A stretch of DNA of 64,000 nucleotides. Source: Isoptericola luteus. Its GTDB lineage: Bacteria; Actinomycetota; Actinomycetes; Actinomycetales; Cellulomonadaceae. The translations under genes were made by a program, and so were the position numbers. The notes under the pieces were generated by a model that saw nothing but the letters and a program-made list of their open reading frames with translations, was not told where the DNA came from and searched no databases. The stretch covers positions 188,691 through 252,690 of the forward strand of contig NZ_JAIXCQ010000003.1 of assembly GCF_020297055.1 (NCBI RefSeq), written 5' to 3'. How positions within the stretch are numbered: the stretch's first letter is position 1; the number at the start of each line of letters is the position of its first letter. Positions 33,182-41,709 of the stretch are shown here, one piece after another.

Positions 33182-34165
33182 TCAGACGTTGCCGTCGAAC
33201 AGGCTCGTGACGGAACCGTCGTCAAACACCTCGCGGATGGCTCGGGCGAGGAGGGGCGCGATGGACAGCACCGTGAGCTTCTCGAACGACTTGTCGGCCG
33301 CGATCGGCAGCGTGTCGGTGACGACCACCTCGGCGGCCTCGCACTCCTGCAGGCGCTGCGCGGCGGGGTCGGAGAGCACGCCGTGCGTGGCCGCCACGGT
33401 GACGGAGCGGGCGCCGCCCTCCATGACCACCTTGACCGCCTCGGCGATGGTGCCGCCCGTGTCGATGAGGTCGTCGACGAGCACGCAGTCGCGCCCCTCG
33501 ACGTCACCGACGACGCGGTTGGCCACGGCCGAGTTCGGGCGCGTGACGTCGCGGGTCTTGTGCACGAACGCCAGCGGGCAGCCCCCGAGCTTGGCGGCCC
33601 ACTGCTCCGCGACGCGGATCCGCCCGGCGTCGGGCGAGACGACCGCGACGTTCGACAGGTCCACGCGCGTGCGCACGTAGTCCACCAGCACCGGCATCGC
33701 CCACAGGTGGTCGACCGGGCCGTCGAAGAAGCCCTGGATCTGCGCCGTGTGCAGGTCGACGCTCATGATGCGGTCGGCGCCGGCCGTCTTGAGCATGTCC
33801 GCGACGAGGCGGGCCGAGATCGGCTCGCGGCCGCGGCTCTTCTTGTCCTGGCGCGCGTAGGCGTAGAACGGCGCGACCACGGTGACGCTGCGCGCCGACG
33901 CCCGCTTGGCGGCGTCGACCATGAGCAGGTGCTCCATGAGCCACTGGTTCACCGGCGCCGTGTGGCTCTGCAGCAGGAAGATGTCGGCACCGCGCACCGA
34001 CTCCCCGAAGCGCACATACGTCTCGCTGTTCGCGAAGTCGTACGCCGAGACGGGCAGCAGCTCGATGCCGAGCTCGTCGGCGACGGCGTCCGCGAGCTCC
34101 TGGTGCGCCCTCCCGGACGCGAGGACCAGCGTGCGCTCACCGGTTCCCGGGATGAAGTTGTTCAT
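33182..34165 (-). CDS. prs: Ribose-phosphate pyrophosphokinase
   Basis: A 327-aa cytoplasmic enzyme making PRPP from ribose-5-phosphate and ATP, for nucleotide, histidine and tryptophan synthesis. LVLASGRAHQELADAVADELG, FANSETYVRFGESVRGAD, PYARQDKKSRGREPISARLVADML (here FYAYARQDKKSRGREP) and the PRPP loop DCVLVDDLIDTGGTI are all present. Length is normal. The ATG overlaps the glmU stop by 4 bp, the common actinobacterial glmU-prs coupling. Confidence 0.97.
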   Translation of the reverse strand: MNNFIPGTGERTLVLASGRAHQELADAVADELGIELLPVSAYDFANSETYVRFGESVRGADIFLLQSHTAPVNQWLMEHLLMVDAAKRASARSVTVVAPFYAYARQDKKSRGREPISARLVADMLKTAGADRIMSVDLHTAQIQGFFDGPVDHLWAMPVLVDYVRTRVDLSNVAVVSPDAGRIRVAEQWAAKLGGCPLAFVHKTRDVTRPNSAVANRVVGDVEGRDCVLVDDLIDTGGTIAEAVKVVMEGGARSVTVAATHGVLSDPAAQRLQECEAAEVVVTDTLPIAADKSFEKLTVLSIAPLLARAIREVFDDGSVTSLFDGNV

Positions 34166-35889
34166 CGCTGCGTGCTTCCTTCGTTCTCGGTGGCGGAGCC
34201 GTCGGCCGTGCTGCCGGTGGTGCTGTCAGGAGCCGGGACCACCGGGATCGTCCCGGTGAGTGCATTGTGGTCGGCGAGCTGGCGCTGCGCCTGCGCGCCG
34301 AGCTGACCGGCCTCGCCCGAGGGTGCCTGGGCGCGCGTGGCGGCGTCCGCCGCGGGCGTGCCGGGCCAGCGCCGGGCGACCCAGCCCTCGACGTTGCGCT
34401 GCTGGCCACGGGCCACGCCGAGCGAGCCGGCGGGGACGTCCTTGACGATCACCGAGCCGGCCGCGGTGTACGCGCCGTCGCCCACCGTCACAGGCGCGAC
34501 GAACATGTTGTCGGCGCCGGTGCGGGCGTGCGACCCGATGACGGTGCGGTGCTTGGCGTGACCGTCGTAGTTGACCGTGACCGACGCCGCGCCGATGTTG
34601 CTGTGCTCGCCGATCGTGGCGTCGCCGACGTACGACAGGTGCGGCACCTTCGAGCCCTCGCCGATCTGCGCGTTCTTCGTCTCGACGAACGTGCCGATCT
34701 TGCCCTTGCGGCCCAGCTCCGTGCCGGGACGCAGGTAGGCGAACGGGCCCACGGAGGCCTTCTCCCCGATGACCGAGAGCGACCCGTGGGTGCGCACGAC
34801 GGTCGCGCCGGCGCCCACCTCGACGTCGGTGAGGGTGGTGTCCGGTCCGATCGTGGCGCCGGTGGCGACGACCGTCGCGCCGTGCAGCTGCGTGCCCGGG
34901 AGCAGGGTGACGTCCGGCGCGAGCTCGACGTCGACGTCGATCCAGGTGGTCGCCGGGTCCACGACCGTGACGCCCGCCCGCATCCACTCGGTGACGATGC
35001 GGCGGTTGAGCTCCGCGCCGAGCGTGGCGAGCGCGAGCCGGTCGTTGACGCCCTCGACCAGCGTCGGGTCGTCGCTGAGCAGGGCGCGCACCGCGCCGCC
35101 CTCGGCCCGCGCCGAGGCGACGACGTCGGTGAGGTAGACCTCGCCCTGCGCGTTGTCCGTGCCCAGGCCGCCGAGCCCGCGGCGCAGCACCGCGGCGTCG
35201 AAGACGTAGACGGAGCTGTTGATCTCGCGGATCTCGCGCTGCCCGGGCGTGGCGTCCTTGTGCTCGACGATGGCGAGCACGTCGCCCGTACCCTCCTCGC
35301 GCACGATGCGGCCGTAACCGGTGGCGTCGGCGACCTCGGTGGTGAGGATCGTGACCGCGTTGCCGTCGGCGTGGTGCGCGGCGAGGAGCTGCGCGAGCGT
35401 GGCGCCGTCGAGCAGCGGGATGTCGCCGGCGAGCACGACCACCGCGCCGTCGAGCCCGTCGCCCAGCGGGTGCGAGTCGCCGTCGTGGATGGTGTCGTCG
35501 ACGGCGTCGTCGTGCACGAGCTGGGTGGCCCGGCCGGCGTGCGCCTTGGCGTCGAGGGCGTCCAGCGCGCACTGCACCGCGCGACCGGTGCCTGGGATCT
35601 CGTCCTGGTCCACGACCAGGGCCCGCGGGTCGAGCTCCAGGGTCGCGGCGGCGACCTGCTCGCGCTCGTGACGGACCACGACGGCGACGTGCTCGGGCTC
35701 CAGCTCGCGCGCGGCGGCGACCGCGTGCCCCAGCATGGTGCGGCCGCCGACGGCGTGCAGCACCTTCGGCACCGCGGACTTCATGCGGGTGCCCTGACCG
35801 GCAGCGAGGACGATGACGGCAGCGGGACTCTCACCGGTCCGTCCTGCGCCGTCGGTCGTTCCTGCCGGGACCACGTCTTCCGAGACCAC
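34162..35889 (-). CDS. glmU: Bifunctional GlmU: N-acetylglucosamine-1-P uridylyltransferase / glucosamine-1-P acetyltransferase
   Basis: A 575-aa cytoplasmic enzyme making UDP-GlcNAc for peptidoglycan. The N-terminal pyrophosphorylase has VIVLAAGQGTRMKSAVPKVLH. VLAGDIPLLDG and YGRIVREEGTGDVLAIVEHKDA follow. The C-terminal left-handed beta helix (VGPFAYLRPGTELG, KNAQIGEGSKVPHLSYVGDA, NIGAASVTVNYDG) binds acetyl-CoA. The N-terminus is extended by about 23 residues and the C-terminus by about 65 Ala/Thr-rich residues. About 25 residues around HAGRATQLVHDDAVDDTIHD look like an insertion. GTG 35889 is chosen because GGAG lies 5 bp upstream; GTG 35874 is an alternative. The tRNA-Gln gene lies just upstream. 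Confidence 0.95.
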   Translation of the reverse strand: MVSEDVVPAGTTDGAGRTGESPAAVIVLAAGQGTRMKSAVPKVLHAVGGRTMLGHAVAAARELEPEHVAVVVRHEREQVAAATLELDPRALVVDQDEIPGTGRAVQCALDALDAKAHAGRATQLVHDDAVDDTIHDGDSHPLGDGLDGAVVVLAGDIPLLDGATLAQLLAAHHADGNAVTILTTEVADATGYGRIVREEGTGDVLAIVEHKDATPGQREIREINSSVYVFDAAVLRRGLGGLGTDNAQGEVYLTDVVASARAEGGAVRALLSDDPTLVEGVNDRLALATLGAELNRRIVTEWMRAGVTVVDPATTWIDVDVELAPDVTLLPGTQLHGATVVATGATIGPDTTLTDVEVGAGATVVRTHGSLSVIGEKASVGPFAYLRPGTELGRKGKIGTFVETKNAQIGEGSKVPHLSYVGDATIGEHSNIGAASVTVNYDGHAKHRTVIGSHARTGADNMFVAPVTVGDGAYTAAGSVIVKDVPAGSLGVARGQQRNVEGWVARRWPGTPAADAATRAQAPSGEAGQLGAQAQRQLADHNALTGTIPVVPAPDSTTGSTADGSATENEGSTQR

Positions 35890-35921
35890 GTCTTCTCCGT
35901 ATCCGTCGGGTGTGAAGCGTG

Positions 35922-35993
35922 CTCCGCCCCCAGGACTCGAACCTGGACCAAGGGCACCAAAAACCCGTGTGCTGCCGATTACACCAAGGCGGA
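35922..35993 (-). tRNA. tRNA-Gln (anticodon UUG)
   Basis: 72 nt on the minus strand. The acceptor pairs TCCGCCT with GGGCGGA, the D arm is GTGT-loop-GCAC, and the anticodon loop TTTTGGT places TTG at 34-36. The T arm is CCAGG-TTCGAGT-CCTGG. No CCA is encoded. The position upstream of glmU is conserved in actinobacteria. The first anticodon-stem pair is a C-T mismatch. Confidence 0.93.
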
Positions 35994-36021
35994 CCGGTGC
36001 CCCGTCAGGCACCCGGTCCTC

Positions 36022-36050
36022 AGTCTGCCAGGTCCCGGGAAGCGCCTTGA
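36022..36050 (-). promoter_or_regulatory. Probable promoter of tRNA-Gln and glmU-prs
   Basis: On the minus strand TCAAGG (36050-36045) and CAGACT (36027-36022) are separated by 17 bp. The start would be near 36015, about 22 bp before the tRNA 5' end. The hexamers are imperfect but the spacing and position fit. Confidence 0.4.
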
Positions 36051-36175
36051 CGCAAGTCCGCCCCACCGTGGCCAGCGCCACAGGCCGCGCCCGTGCCCCT
36101 CGGTGCGGCCCGCCCGGCCCTGCGCGACCCACCGGTCCCGGCCCTCGCGGACCGTCGCGAGGCACAATGGGGCCC

Positions 36176-36826
36176 ATGCCCTCCGACCCGCGCAGCTCCA
36201 AACGCCCTGCCCGCGCCCGGATGACGGCCACCCAGCGCCGGGAGCAGCTCATCGAGGTGAGCCGCGGCCTGTTCGCCGAGAAGGGGTTCGAGGGCACCAG
36301 CGTCGAGGAGGTCGCCGCCCGCGCCGAGGTCTCCAAGCCCGTCGTCTACGAGCACTTCGGCGGCAAGGAGGGCATCTACGCCGTCGTCGTCGACCGCGAG
36401 GTGCGGGCGCTCACCGACGCCCTCACCGGTGCGCTCGCCGAGGGCGGTCACCCCAAGGTGCTGGTCGAGCGCACCGCGCTGGCGCTGCTGGGCTACATCG
36501 AGGCGTCGGAGGACGGGTTCCGCATCCTCGTGCGCGACTCCCCCGTGGCCCAGGCGACCGGCACCTTCTCCAGCCTCATCGGCGACGTCGCCACGCAGGT
36601 GGAGCACATCCTGGGCGACCAGTTCACCGCCCGCGGCCTCGACCCGCGGAGCGCGCCCCTGTACGCGCAGATGCTCGTCGGGATGGTGGCGCTCACCGGT
36701 CAGTACTGGCTCGACGCCCGCAGCCCGAAGAAGGCCGAGGTCGCCGCACACCTGGTCAACCTCGCCTGGAACGGCCTTGCCGGGATGGTCACCAAGCCGA
36801 CGCTGACCAAGCCCCAGCCCCGCTGA
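36176..36826 (+). CDS. TetR-family transcriptional regulator
   Basis: A 216-aa DNA-binding repressor. RMTATQRREQLIEVSRGLFAEKGFEGTSVEEVAARAEVSKPVVYEHFGGKEGIYAVVV (residues about 15-72) is the TetR helix-turn-helix with V-Y-x-H-F. The C-terminal helical ligand domain (GYIEASEDGFRILVRDSP) is of the kind found in actinobacterial regulators next to glmU. The ATG at 36176 follows CACAAT (36163-36168) by 7 nt, so a leaderless transcript is likely; the longer frame crosses the tRNA. Its target is unknown. It is divergent from tRNA-Gln-glmU, which it might control. Confidence 0.88.
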   Translation: MPSDPRSSKRPARARMTATQRREQLIEVSRGLFAEKGFEGTSVEEVAARAEVSKPVVYEHFGGKEGIYAVVVDREVRALTDALTGALAEGGHPKVLVERTALALLGYIEASEDGFRILVRDSPVAQATGTFSSLIGDVATQVEHILGDQFTARGLDPRSAPLYAQMLVGMVALTGQYWLDARSPKKAEVAAHLVNLAWNGLAGMVTKPTLTKPQPR

Positions 36827-36966
36827 CCGGAGCGGGAGCCAGTCCGGCGCGGGCCGCGCTCCGTGGCCGGCGCCGGGTTCCGGCGCCTGGTCGAGCGCTT
36901 GGTCGATGCCCTCCTCCACGGATCCGCACGGATCGGCACGGATCGGCGAGAGGCGGCCGTCAAGAG

Positions 36967-36995
36967 TCTTGATGTCGAGAGAACGGGAGTACTCT
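36967..36995 (+). promoter_or_regulatory. MarR-type operator and leaderless promoter
   Basis: TCTTGATGTCGAGA (36967-36980) is a near-perfect palindrome of MarR type. TCTTGA (36967-36972) also serves as a -35, 17 bp before TACTCT (36990-36995), the -10. The ATG at 37002 lies 7 nt after it. Repressor binding would block the promoter, so the MarR-MFS operon is probably autoregulated. CGAGAG...CTCTCG forms a second small inverted repeat. Confidence 0.55.
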
Positions 36996-37001
36996 CGCGC
37001 C

Positions 37002-37523
37002 ATGGACGCCACCCCACCGGCCGGCCCTTTCGCCGGCACGGACGAGGTCGACCGCATCGTCACCGCGTGGCGCCGCGAGCGGCCCGACCTGGACGTGGAG
37101 CCGCTCACCGTCTTCTCGCGGGTCAGCAGGCTCGCCCGGCACCTCGACCGCGCGCGGCGGGGCGCGTTCGCGCGACACGCTCTCGAGACCTGGGAGTTCG
37201 ACGTCCTGTCCGCGCTGCGCAGGTCCGGCGAGCCCTACCGGCTCTCGCCCGGCGTGCTGGTCGCCCAGACGCTCGTCACCAGCGGCACGATGACGAACCG
37301 CATCGACCGCCTCGAGCAGCGCGGGCTCGTGGAGCGTCACCGCTCCCCCGACGACCGGCGCGGCGTGCTCGTGCAGCTCACCGGCGCCGGCCGCCAGCGC
37401 GTCGACGCGGCGATGAGCGACCTGCTCGACGTCGAGGCCCACGTCCTCGACGCGCTGCCGCCCGCGGTCCGACCCCAGCTCGCCGACCTGCTGCGCACCG
37501 TGGGCGCCCAGTTCGACGAGTGA
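37002..37523 (+). CDS. MarR-family transcriptional regulator
   Basis: A 173-aa winged-helix repressor. WEFDVLSALRRSGEPYRLSPGVLVAQTLVTSGTMTNRIDRLEQRGLVERHRSPDDRRGVLVQLTGAGRQRV contains the recognition helix (SGTMTNRIDRL) and the D-x-R wing. The start at 37002 is set by the -10 box; earlier in-frame ATGs lie upstream of the promoter. The stop overlaps the GTG of the transporter gene (GTGA), so it probably controls that efflux gene in response to a small ligand. Confidence 0.92.
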   Translation: MDATPPAGPFAGTDEVDRIVTAWRRERPDLDVEPLTVFSRVSRLARHLDRARRGAFARHALETWEFDVLSALRRSGEPYRLSPGVLVAQTLVTSGTMTNRIDRLEQRGLVERHRSPDDRRGVLVQLTGAGRQRVDAAMSDLLDVEAHVLDALPPAVRPQLADLLRTVGAQFDE

Positions 37524-38761
37524 CGTCCCGTCCGAGGCCCGCCGACGGGCGCGAGCACGGCGGCGGGCGCGCCGGCTGGCTGCTCGTGGCGCTGATGCTG
37601 GTGGCGCTCAACCTGCGCGCCCCCATCACGTCCGTCCCGCCCGTGGCCGACGAGCTCTCCGCGGGCCTCGGCCTGTCGGCGGCCGGGGTCGGCATGCTGA
37701 CGTCGGTACCCGTCCTGTGCTTCGCCGTGTGCACGCCGTTCGCGTCGATGCTGGTCGCGCGGCTCGGTCCACAGCTCTCGGTGGCCGCCACGCTCGGCGG
37801 CATCCTGGCGGGGACGGTGGTCCGGTCGGCAGGCAGCGTGCCCGCGGCGTTCGCCGGGACGGTCCTCATCGGCGTCGCCATCACCATCGGCAACCTCGCC
37901 GTCCCCGTCATCATCGCCCGGGACTTCCGGCGTCGTGCGGCGGCGGTGACCAGCGGCTACACCGCCATGATGAACGTCGGGTCCACGTTCACGACGATGC
38001 TGACGGTGCCGCTCGCGACGGCGTTCGGCTGGCAGTGGGCGCTGGCGGGCTGGGGCGTGCTCGCCGCGGTCGGGCTCGCCGCCTGGGTGCCGGCGAGCCG
38101 CACGCTGTCGGCGCGTGAGGCCGAGGCGGGCCGGGCGACGTCGGGCCCTCGCAGGTCGGGTGCCCAGGAGCTCGCCGCCCTCGACCCGGCGACCCGCGCG
38201 CGGGCCCGCCGGCTCGCCGTCCTGCTGTCGGTGGCGTTCGCCGGGCAGGCCAGCGGCTACTACGCGGTGACGGCCTGGCTGCCGGAGATCCTGCAGGACC
38301 GGCTCGGCATGGGCGCCGCCGCGGCGGGCGGGGCGGCCGCCCCGTTCCAGCTGTGCGCCGTCGCCGGCTCGTTCCTGGTGCCGATGGCGTTCGCGCGCGG
38401 CCTCTCCGCCCGCACCACCGCCATGGGGATGGCCGCGATGTGGCTGTCGCTCCCCCTAGGGCTGCTGCTGGCGCCCGGGCTGTGGCTGCTGTGGGTGGGG
38501 CTCGCGGGCGCCGCGCAGGGCGGCAACTTCACCGTGATCTTCACGCTCGTGGCCCAGCGCAGCCCGAGTCTCGCCGTCGTGCGCCGCAGCTCGGCCGCCA
38601 TCCAGACGGCCGGCTACGCCTGTGCCGCGCTCGCGCCCACGGCGCTCGGCGCGGTGCAGGGCGCGACCGGCGGCTGGACCGCGCCGCTGCTGCTGATCAC
38701 CGGAGCCCTCGCCGTCATGACCGTGGCGATGTGGGTGGCGTCGGCCCGGCCGCGGCACTGA
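37520..38761 (+). CDS. MFS transporter, CynX/NimT type
   Basis: A 413-aa membrane protein with about twelve helices. LMLVALNLRAPITSVPPVADELSAGLGLSAAGVGMLTSVPVLCFA is the typical CynX/NimT N-terminus (N-L-R-x-x-I-T-S-V-x-P). Mid-protein VIIARDFRRRAAAVTSGYTAMMNVGSTF and the late helix NFTVIFTLVAQRSPS are also family-like. Members move cyanate, 2-nitroimidazole or unknown anions; the substrate here is unknown. GTG 37520 overlaps the MarR stop. The last 47 bp overlap the convergent beta-lactamase-like gene. Confidence 0.87.
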   Translation: MTSRPRPADGREHGGGRAGWLLVALMLVALNLRAPITSVPPVADELSAGLGLSAAGVGMLTSVPVLCFAVCTPFASMLVARLGPQLSVAATLGGILAGTVVRSAGSVPAAFAGTVLIGVAITIGNLAVPVIIARDFRRRAAAVTSGYTAMMNVGSTFTTMLTVPLATAFGWQWALAGWGVLAAVGLAAWVPASRTLSAREAEAGRATSGPRRSGAQELAALDPATRARARRLAVLLSVAFAGQASGYYAVTAWLPEILQDRLGMGAAAAGGAAAPFQLCAVAGSFLVPMAFARGLSARTTAMGMAAMWLSLPLGLLLAPGLWLLWVGLAGAAQGGNFTVIFTLVAQRSPSLAVVRRSSAAIQTAGYACAALAPTALGAVQGATGGWTAPLLLITGALAVMTVAMWVASARPRH

Positions 38762-39584
38762 CCGCGGGGACGGGGGCCGCCGCCCCGGTCACGTCCGGCG
38801 CCAGCGTCAGTGCCAGCTCCCCCAGCGCGCGCAGGGTCTCCTCGGCGTCCTGCACCGCGTAGCCGCGCGTGCAGACCGCCACCACCAGGGTGTCGGCGCC
38901 CGGCTCCCCGACGAACGCGACATCGTGCCGGATGCCGTCCACCCAGCCCGACTTCGAGCCGTGCGGCACCCCGGCCGGCACCGCGGCGGTGAGCTGGCGG
39001 TCGCTCTGGAGGCCGAGCAGCTCGAGCGCCCACCTCGTCCACACCGGGCCCGCCAGCCGGCCCGTGACCAGCGCCGCCATGAGCGCGGCCAGGTCGGCCG
39101 CCGTCGTCCGGTGGCTGGCGCCGAGCTCCTCGGCCGCGAGGTCGCTGTACTTGCGCCCCACCGTGCTCGACGACGCCCCCGCGTCCGCCAGCACGCGGTT
39201 GCTCGCCTCCAGGCCGACGAGGTCGATGGCCATGTTGGTGGCCTCGTTGGACGACACGACGACCATCCTCGTCAGCACGTCGCGCACCGGCATCGGCGTA
39301 CCTGGTGCGGGCATGCCGCCGTCCAGGTCGTCCGGCTCGATGCGGTAGTCCGGCGCGCCGGGCACCTGCGAGGCGAACGTGTCCGTGCTGACCACCTCGT
39401 CGTCGAGGGTCAGCGCGCCGGCCTCCAGCGCCCTCGCGGCGGCCACGAGCACCGCCAGCTTCACCGTCGAAGCGGCGTAGAAGGACTCGTCCGCCGCCCG
39501 CGCCGCGAGCACCCCGCCGCCCGCACGCCGCACCTGGTACGCGACGAGGGGCACGCCGTCCGAGTGCGTGCCGACCGCCGGCAT
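38715..39584 (-). CDS. Serine hydrolase, class A beta-lactamase-like
   Basis: A 289-aa penicillin-interacting fold protein. The three catalytic motifs are S39-T-V-K42, S111-S-N113 (SDN equivalent) and K211-S-G213. The overall layout follows class A enzymes, but no signal peptide is visible, so it may act in the cytoplasm or be exported some other way. The ATG at 39584 shares its A with the stop of the amidotransferase (TGATG), so it is coupled to it; ATG 39590 is an alternative. Whether it destroys beta-lactams or is a carboxypeptidase/esterase relative is unknown. Confidence 0.8.
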   Translation of the reverse strand: MPAVGTHSDGVPLVAYQVRRAGGGVLAARAADESFYAASTVKLAVLVAAARALEAGALTLDDEVVSTDTFASQVPGAPDYRIEPDDLDGGMPAPGTPMPVRDVLTRMVVVSSNEATNMAIDLVGLEASNRVLADAGASSSTVGRKYSDLAAEELGASHRTTAADLAALMAALVTGRLAGPVWTRWALELLGLQSDRQLTAAVPAGVPHGSKSGWVDGIRHDVAFVGEPGADTLVVAVCTRGYAVQDAEETLRALGELALTLAPDVTGAAAPVPAVSAAAGPTPPTSPRS

Positions 39585-40408
39585 CAGCACCCACCCCCAC
39601 CGCTGTGAGCGGGCGTTTGGCCCCCCTCGGCGGCGCCGACCTGGCCATCTGCCCGCTCACAGCGTTCGTGGACGACGGCGGCGAAGGCTCGGGCGAGCGC
39701 GCGGGACTGCCGCTCGTTCACCGGCGCCAGCTCCAGCGCGGCCGCCAGCAGCTCGTCGCGGTCGTAGCCCAGACCCGCCAGCTCGTCGACGTCCCACGTG
39801 CCGATCCGCTCCGGCGCCGCCTCCGGGTGGAACTGCAGGCCCCAGGCCACCTGCCCCACCCGGAACGCCTGCACCCGGCACGCGTCGCTCGTCGCCAGGT
39901 GCACCGCCGACGGCGGCAGCCCCGTGATGGAGTCCACGTGGCTCTCCACCATGCGCAGCACACCGTCCTGACCCGGCTCGCCCAGCGCCCCCAGCGCGCC
40001 CAGGAGCGCGTCGTGGGACGCGTCCGGGAGCAGCCGCACCGGGCACACGCCCTTCTCCGTCTCGCCCGACGTCGCGGTGACCTCGCCGCCCGTCACGTGC
40101 GCGAGCAGCTGGCCGCCCAGGCAGATGCCGAGCACCGGCACGCCGGCGTCCAGCGCCTCGACGACGATCCGGCGCTCGCGGGCCAGGAACGGCGCCCGCT
40201 CGTCGTCGTCCGGCAGCAGCCCTCCGCCCAGCAGGACCAGCCCCGCGACCGGGCCGGTGGCCGGGGCGGGCCAGCCGGCGAGGTGCTCGGGCAGGTCGGC
40301 GCCCGGCACGACGTGGGCGTCCAGACCGTCGGCGGACAGCCAGTCGGGGAACCGGCCGGGTCCGCTGCCCGGCGAGTTCTGGACCAGGATCACCTGGGGT
40401 CGGGGCAC
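39584..40408 (-). CDS. Class I glutamine amidotransferase (GATase1-like)
   Basis: A 274-aa protein of the GMP-synthase-type amidotransferase superfamily. The nucleophile is C96 in VLGICLGGQLLAHVTGG, and H194/E196 in LQFHPEAA complete the triad. Stand-alone enzymes of this kind act on unknown amide or gamma-glutamyl substrates. GTG 40408 starts 4 bp after the OppF stop and follows GGAG. The last 22 residues (from about CERADGQVG) are encoded by a 64-bp palindromic repeat, so the repeat has replaced or extended the natural C-terminus. Confidence 0.85.
   Translation of the reverse strand: MPRPQVILVQNSPGSGPGRFPDWLSADGLDAHVVPGADLPEHLAGWPAPATGPVAGLVLLGGGLLPDDDERAPFLARERRIVVEALDAGVPVLGICLGGQLLAHVTGGEVTATSGETEKGVCPVRLLPDASHDALLGALGALGEPGQDGVLRMVESHVDSITGLPPSAVHLATSDACRVQAFRVGQVAWGLQFHPEAAPERIGTWDVDELAGLGYDRDELLAAALELAPVNERQSRALARAFAAVVHERCERADGQVGAAEGGQTPAHSGGGGC
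39601..39664. repeat. 64-bp palindromic repeat (CGCTGTGAGCG family) inside a coding end
   Basis: Perfect 14-bp ends CGCTGTGAGCGGGC (39601-39614) and GCCCGCTCACAGCG (39651-39664), with further inner pairing (TGGCC/GGCCA). The same CGCTGTGAGCG plus TGGCCC layout forms the rplY terminator at 30920-30983. Here it lies in the 3' end of the amidotransferase gene. Confidence 0.75.
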
Positions 40409-40412
40409 GAGA

Positions 40413-41699
40413 TCAGCTCCTCACGCTCTCGTCGGCGGGGTCCTGCCGGTCGGCGGGGTCTTGCCGGTCGGCGGGGTCTTGCCGGTCGGCGGGGTCTTGC
40501 CGGTCGGCGGGCTCCTGCCGGTCCGCGGGCGCCGACCGGTCCACGGGCTCCCGCAGGTCCGGTGGCTCCTGGGGCACGACCGGCACGGTCGCGAAGTGGC
40601 ACGCGACCGTGTGCGGCACGTCAGGGCCGCCCGCGGCACCCACGAGCGCGGGCGCGCCGAGGCGCACCAGCACCGGGTCCTGCGTGCGGCACCGCTCCGG
40701 GACGACGGGGCCGTCGCCCTCGGCGGCACCCCCGGCCTCGGTTCCGGCCCCCGGCCCGGCCAAGGACTGCTGAGCGATCTGCCGCGCCAGCCAGCACCGG
40801 GTGTGGAAGCGGCAGCCGGACGGCGGGTCCGCGGGCGACGGCGGGTCGCCCTCGAGCACGATCTCGCCCGGCAGGTCGCGGGCGGTCGGGTCGGGCACGG
40901 GCACGGCGGACAGCAGCGCGCGCGTGTACGGGTGGCGGGCGTCGTCGTAGACGGCGGCGTCGTCGCCCTGCTCCACGACCCGGCCCAGGTACATCACCGC
41001 GACCTCGTCCGCGATGTGCTGCACCACCGCGAGGTCGTGCGCGATGAACAGGTAGGACAGGCCGAGCTCGTCCTGCAGGTCCTCCAGCAGGTTGATCACC
41101 TGCCCCTGGACGGACACGTCGAGCGCGGAGACCGGCTCGTCGCACACCAGGACGTCAGGCTTCACCGCGAGCGCCCGGGCCACCCCGATGCGCTGGCGCT
41201 GACCGCCGGAGAACTGGTGGGGGTAGCGGTTCGCGTGGTCGGGGTCGAGCCCGACCAGCTCCAGCAGCTCGGCGACCGCCGCGCGCCTGCCCCGCGCGGG
41301 CACCGCGTCGGGGTGGATCCGGAACGGCTCGCCCACGATCTCGCCCACCGACATCCGGGGGTTGAGCGACGTGTACGGGTCCTGGAACACCATCTGCACG
41401 GTGCGCCGCAGGTGCCTGCGCTCCGCGCGCGACATCGTCGAGACGTCCTGCCCGCCGACCAGCACCTGGCCGCGCGTCGGCTTCTCGATGCCGACCAGCA
41501 CGCGGGCGAGCGTCGACTTGCCCGACCCGGACTCCCCCACCAGGCCGAGCGTGCGGCCGCGGCGCAGCGTCAGGGACACGCCGTCCACGGCCTGCACCTC
41601 TCCGACGGTGCGCTTGAGCAGCACGCCCCGGCGCACGGGGTACGACTTCGCCAGGTCGCGCACCTCGAGCACGACGTCGTCACCGCCGGTCCTCGTCAC
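40413..41699 (-). CDS. Oligopeptide ABC transporter ATP-binding protein (OppF-like) with hexapeptide-repeat tail
   Basis: A 428-aa ATPase of a peptide importer. Walker [11 protein letters not shown]-loop [13 protein letters not shown], signature [16 protein letters not shown], Walker [14 protein letters not shown]-loop IAHDL, and the OppF/DppF C-terminal block [16 protein letters not shown] with SGCRFHTRC (iron-sulfur or zinc cysteines). After the normal end the protein continues about 35 residues in near-perfect DPADRQ hexapeptides encoded by an 18-bp tandem repeat. GTG 41699 is preferred because GAGAGGG lies 5 bp upstream; GTG 41723 is an alternative that would overlap oppD. Confidence 0.92.
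   Translation of the reverse strand: MTRTGGDDVVLEVRDLAKSYPVRRGVLLKRTVGEVQAVDGVSLTLRRGRTLGLVGESGSGKSTLARVLVGIEKPTRGQVLVGGQDVSTMSRAERRHLRRTVQMVFQDPYTSLNPRMSVGEIVGEPFRIHPDAVPARGRRAAVAELLELVGLDPDHANRYPHQFSGGQRQRIGVARALAVKPDVLVCDEPVSALDVSVQGQVINLLEDLQDELGLSYLFIAHDLAVVQHIADEVAVMYLGRVVEQGDDAAVYDDARHPYTRALLSAVPVPDPTARDLPGEIVLEGDPPSPADPPSGCRFHTRCWLARQIAQQSLAGPGAGTEAGGAAEGDGPVVPERCRTQDPVLVRLGAPALVGAAGGPDVPHTVACHFATVPVVPQEPPDLREPVDRSAPADRQEPADRQDPADRQDPADRQDPADRQDPADESVRS
40433..40540. repeat. 18-bp tandem repeat, about six copies, in the oppF 3' end
   Basis: The unit CGGCGGGGTCTTGCCGGT starts at 40433 and repeats every 18 bp; copies 2 to 4 are identical and the last ones diverge. It encodes DPADRQ on the minus strand. 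Copy number is likely to vary between strains by slippage. Confidence 0.9.
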
Positions 41700-41709
41700 G
41701 ACGGCCCTC

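Noticed and set aside
40433-40540. Regular 18-bp repeats resembling a CRISPR array
   Set aside because: Units are contiguous with no spacers and keep the oppF reading frame (DPADRQ), so this is a coding tandem repeat.
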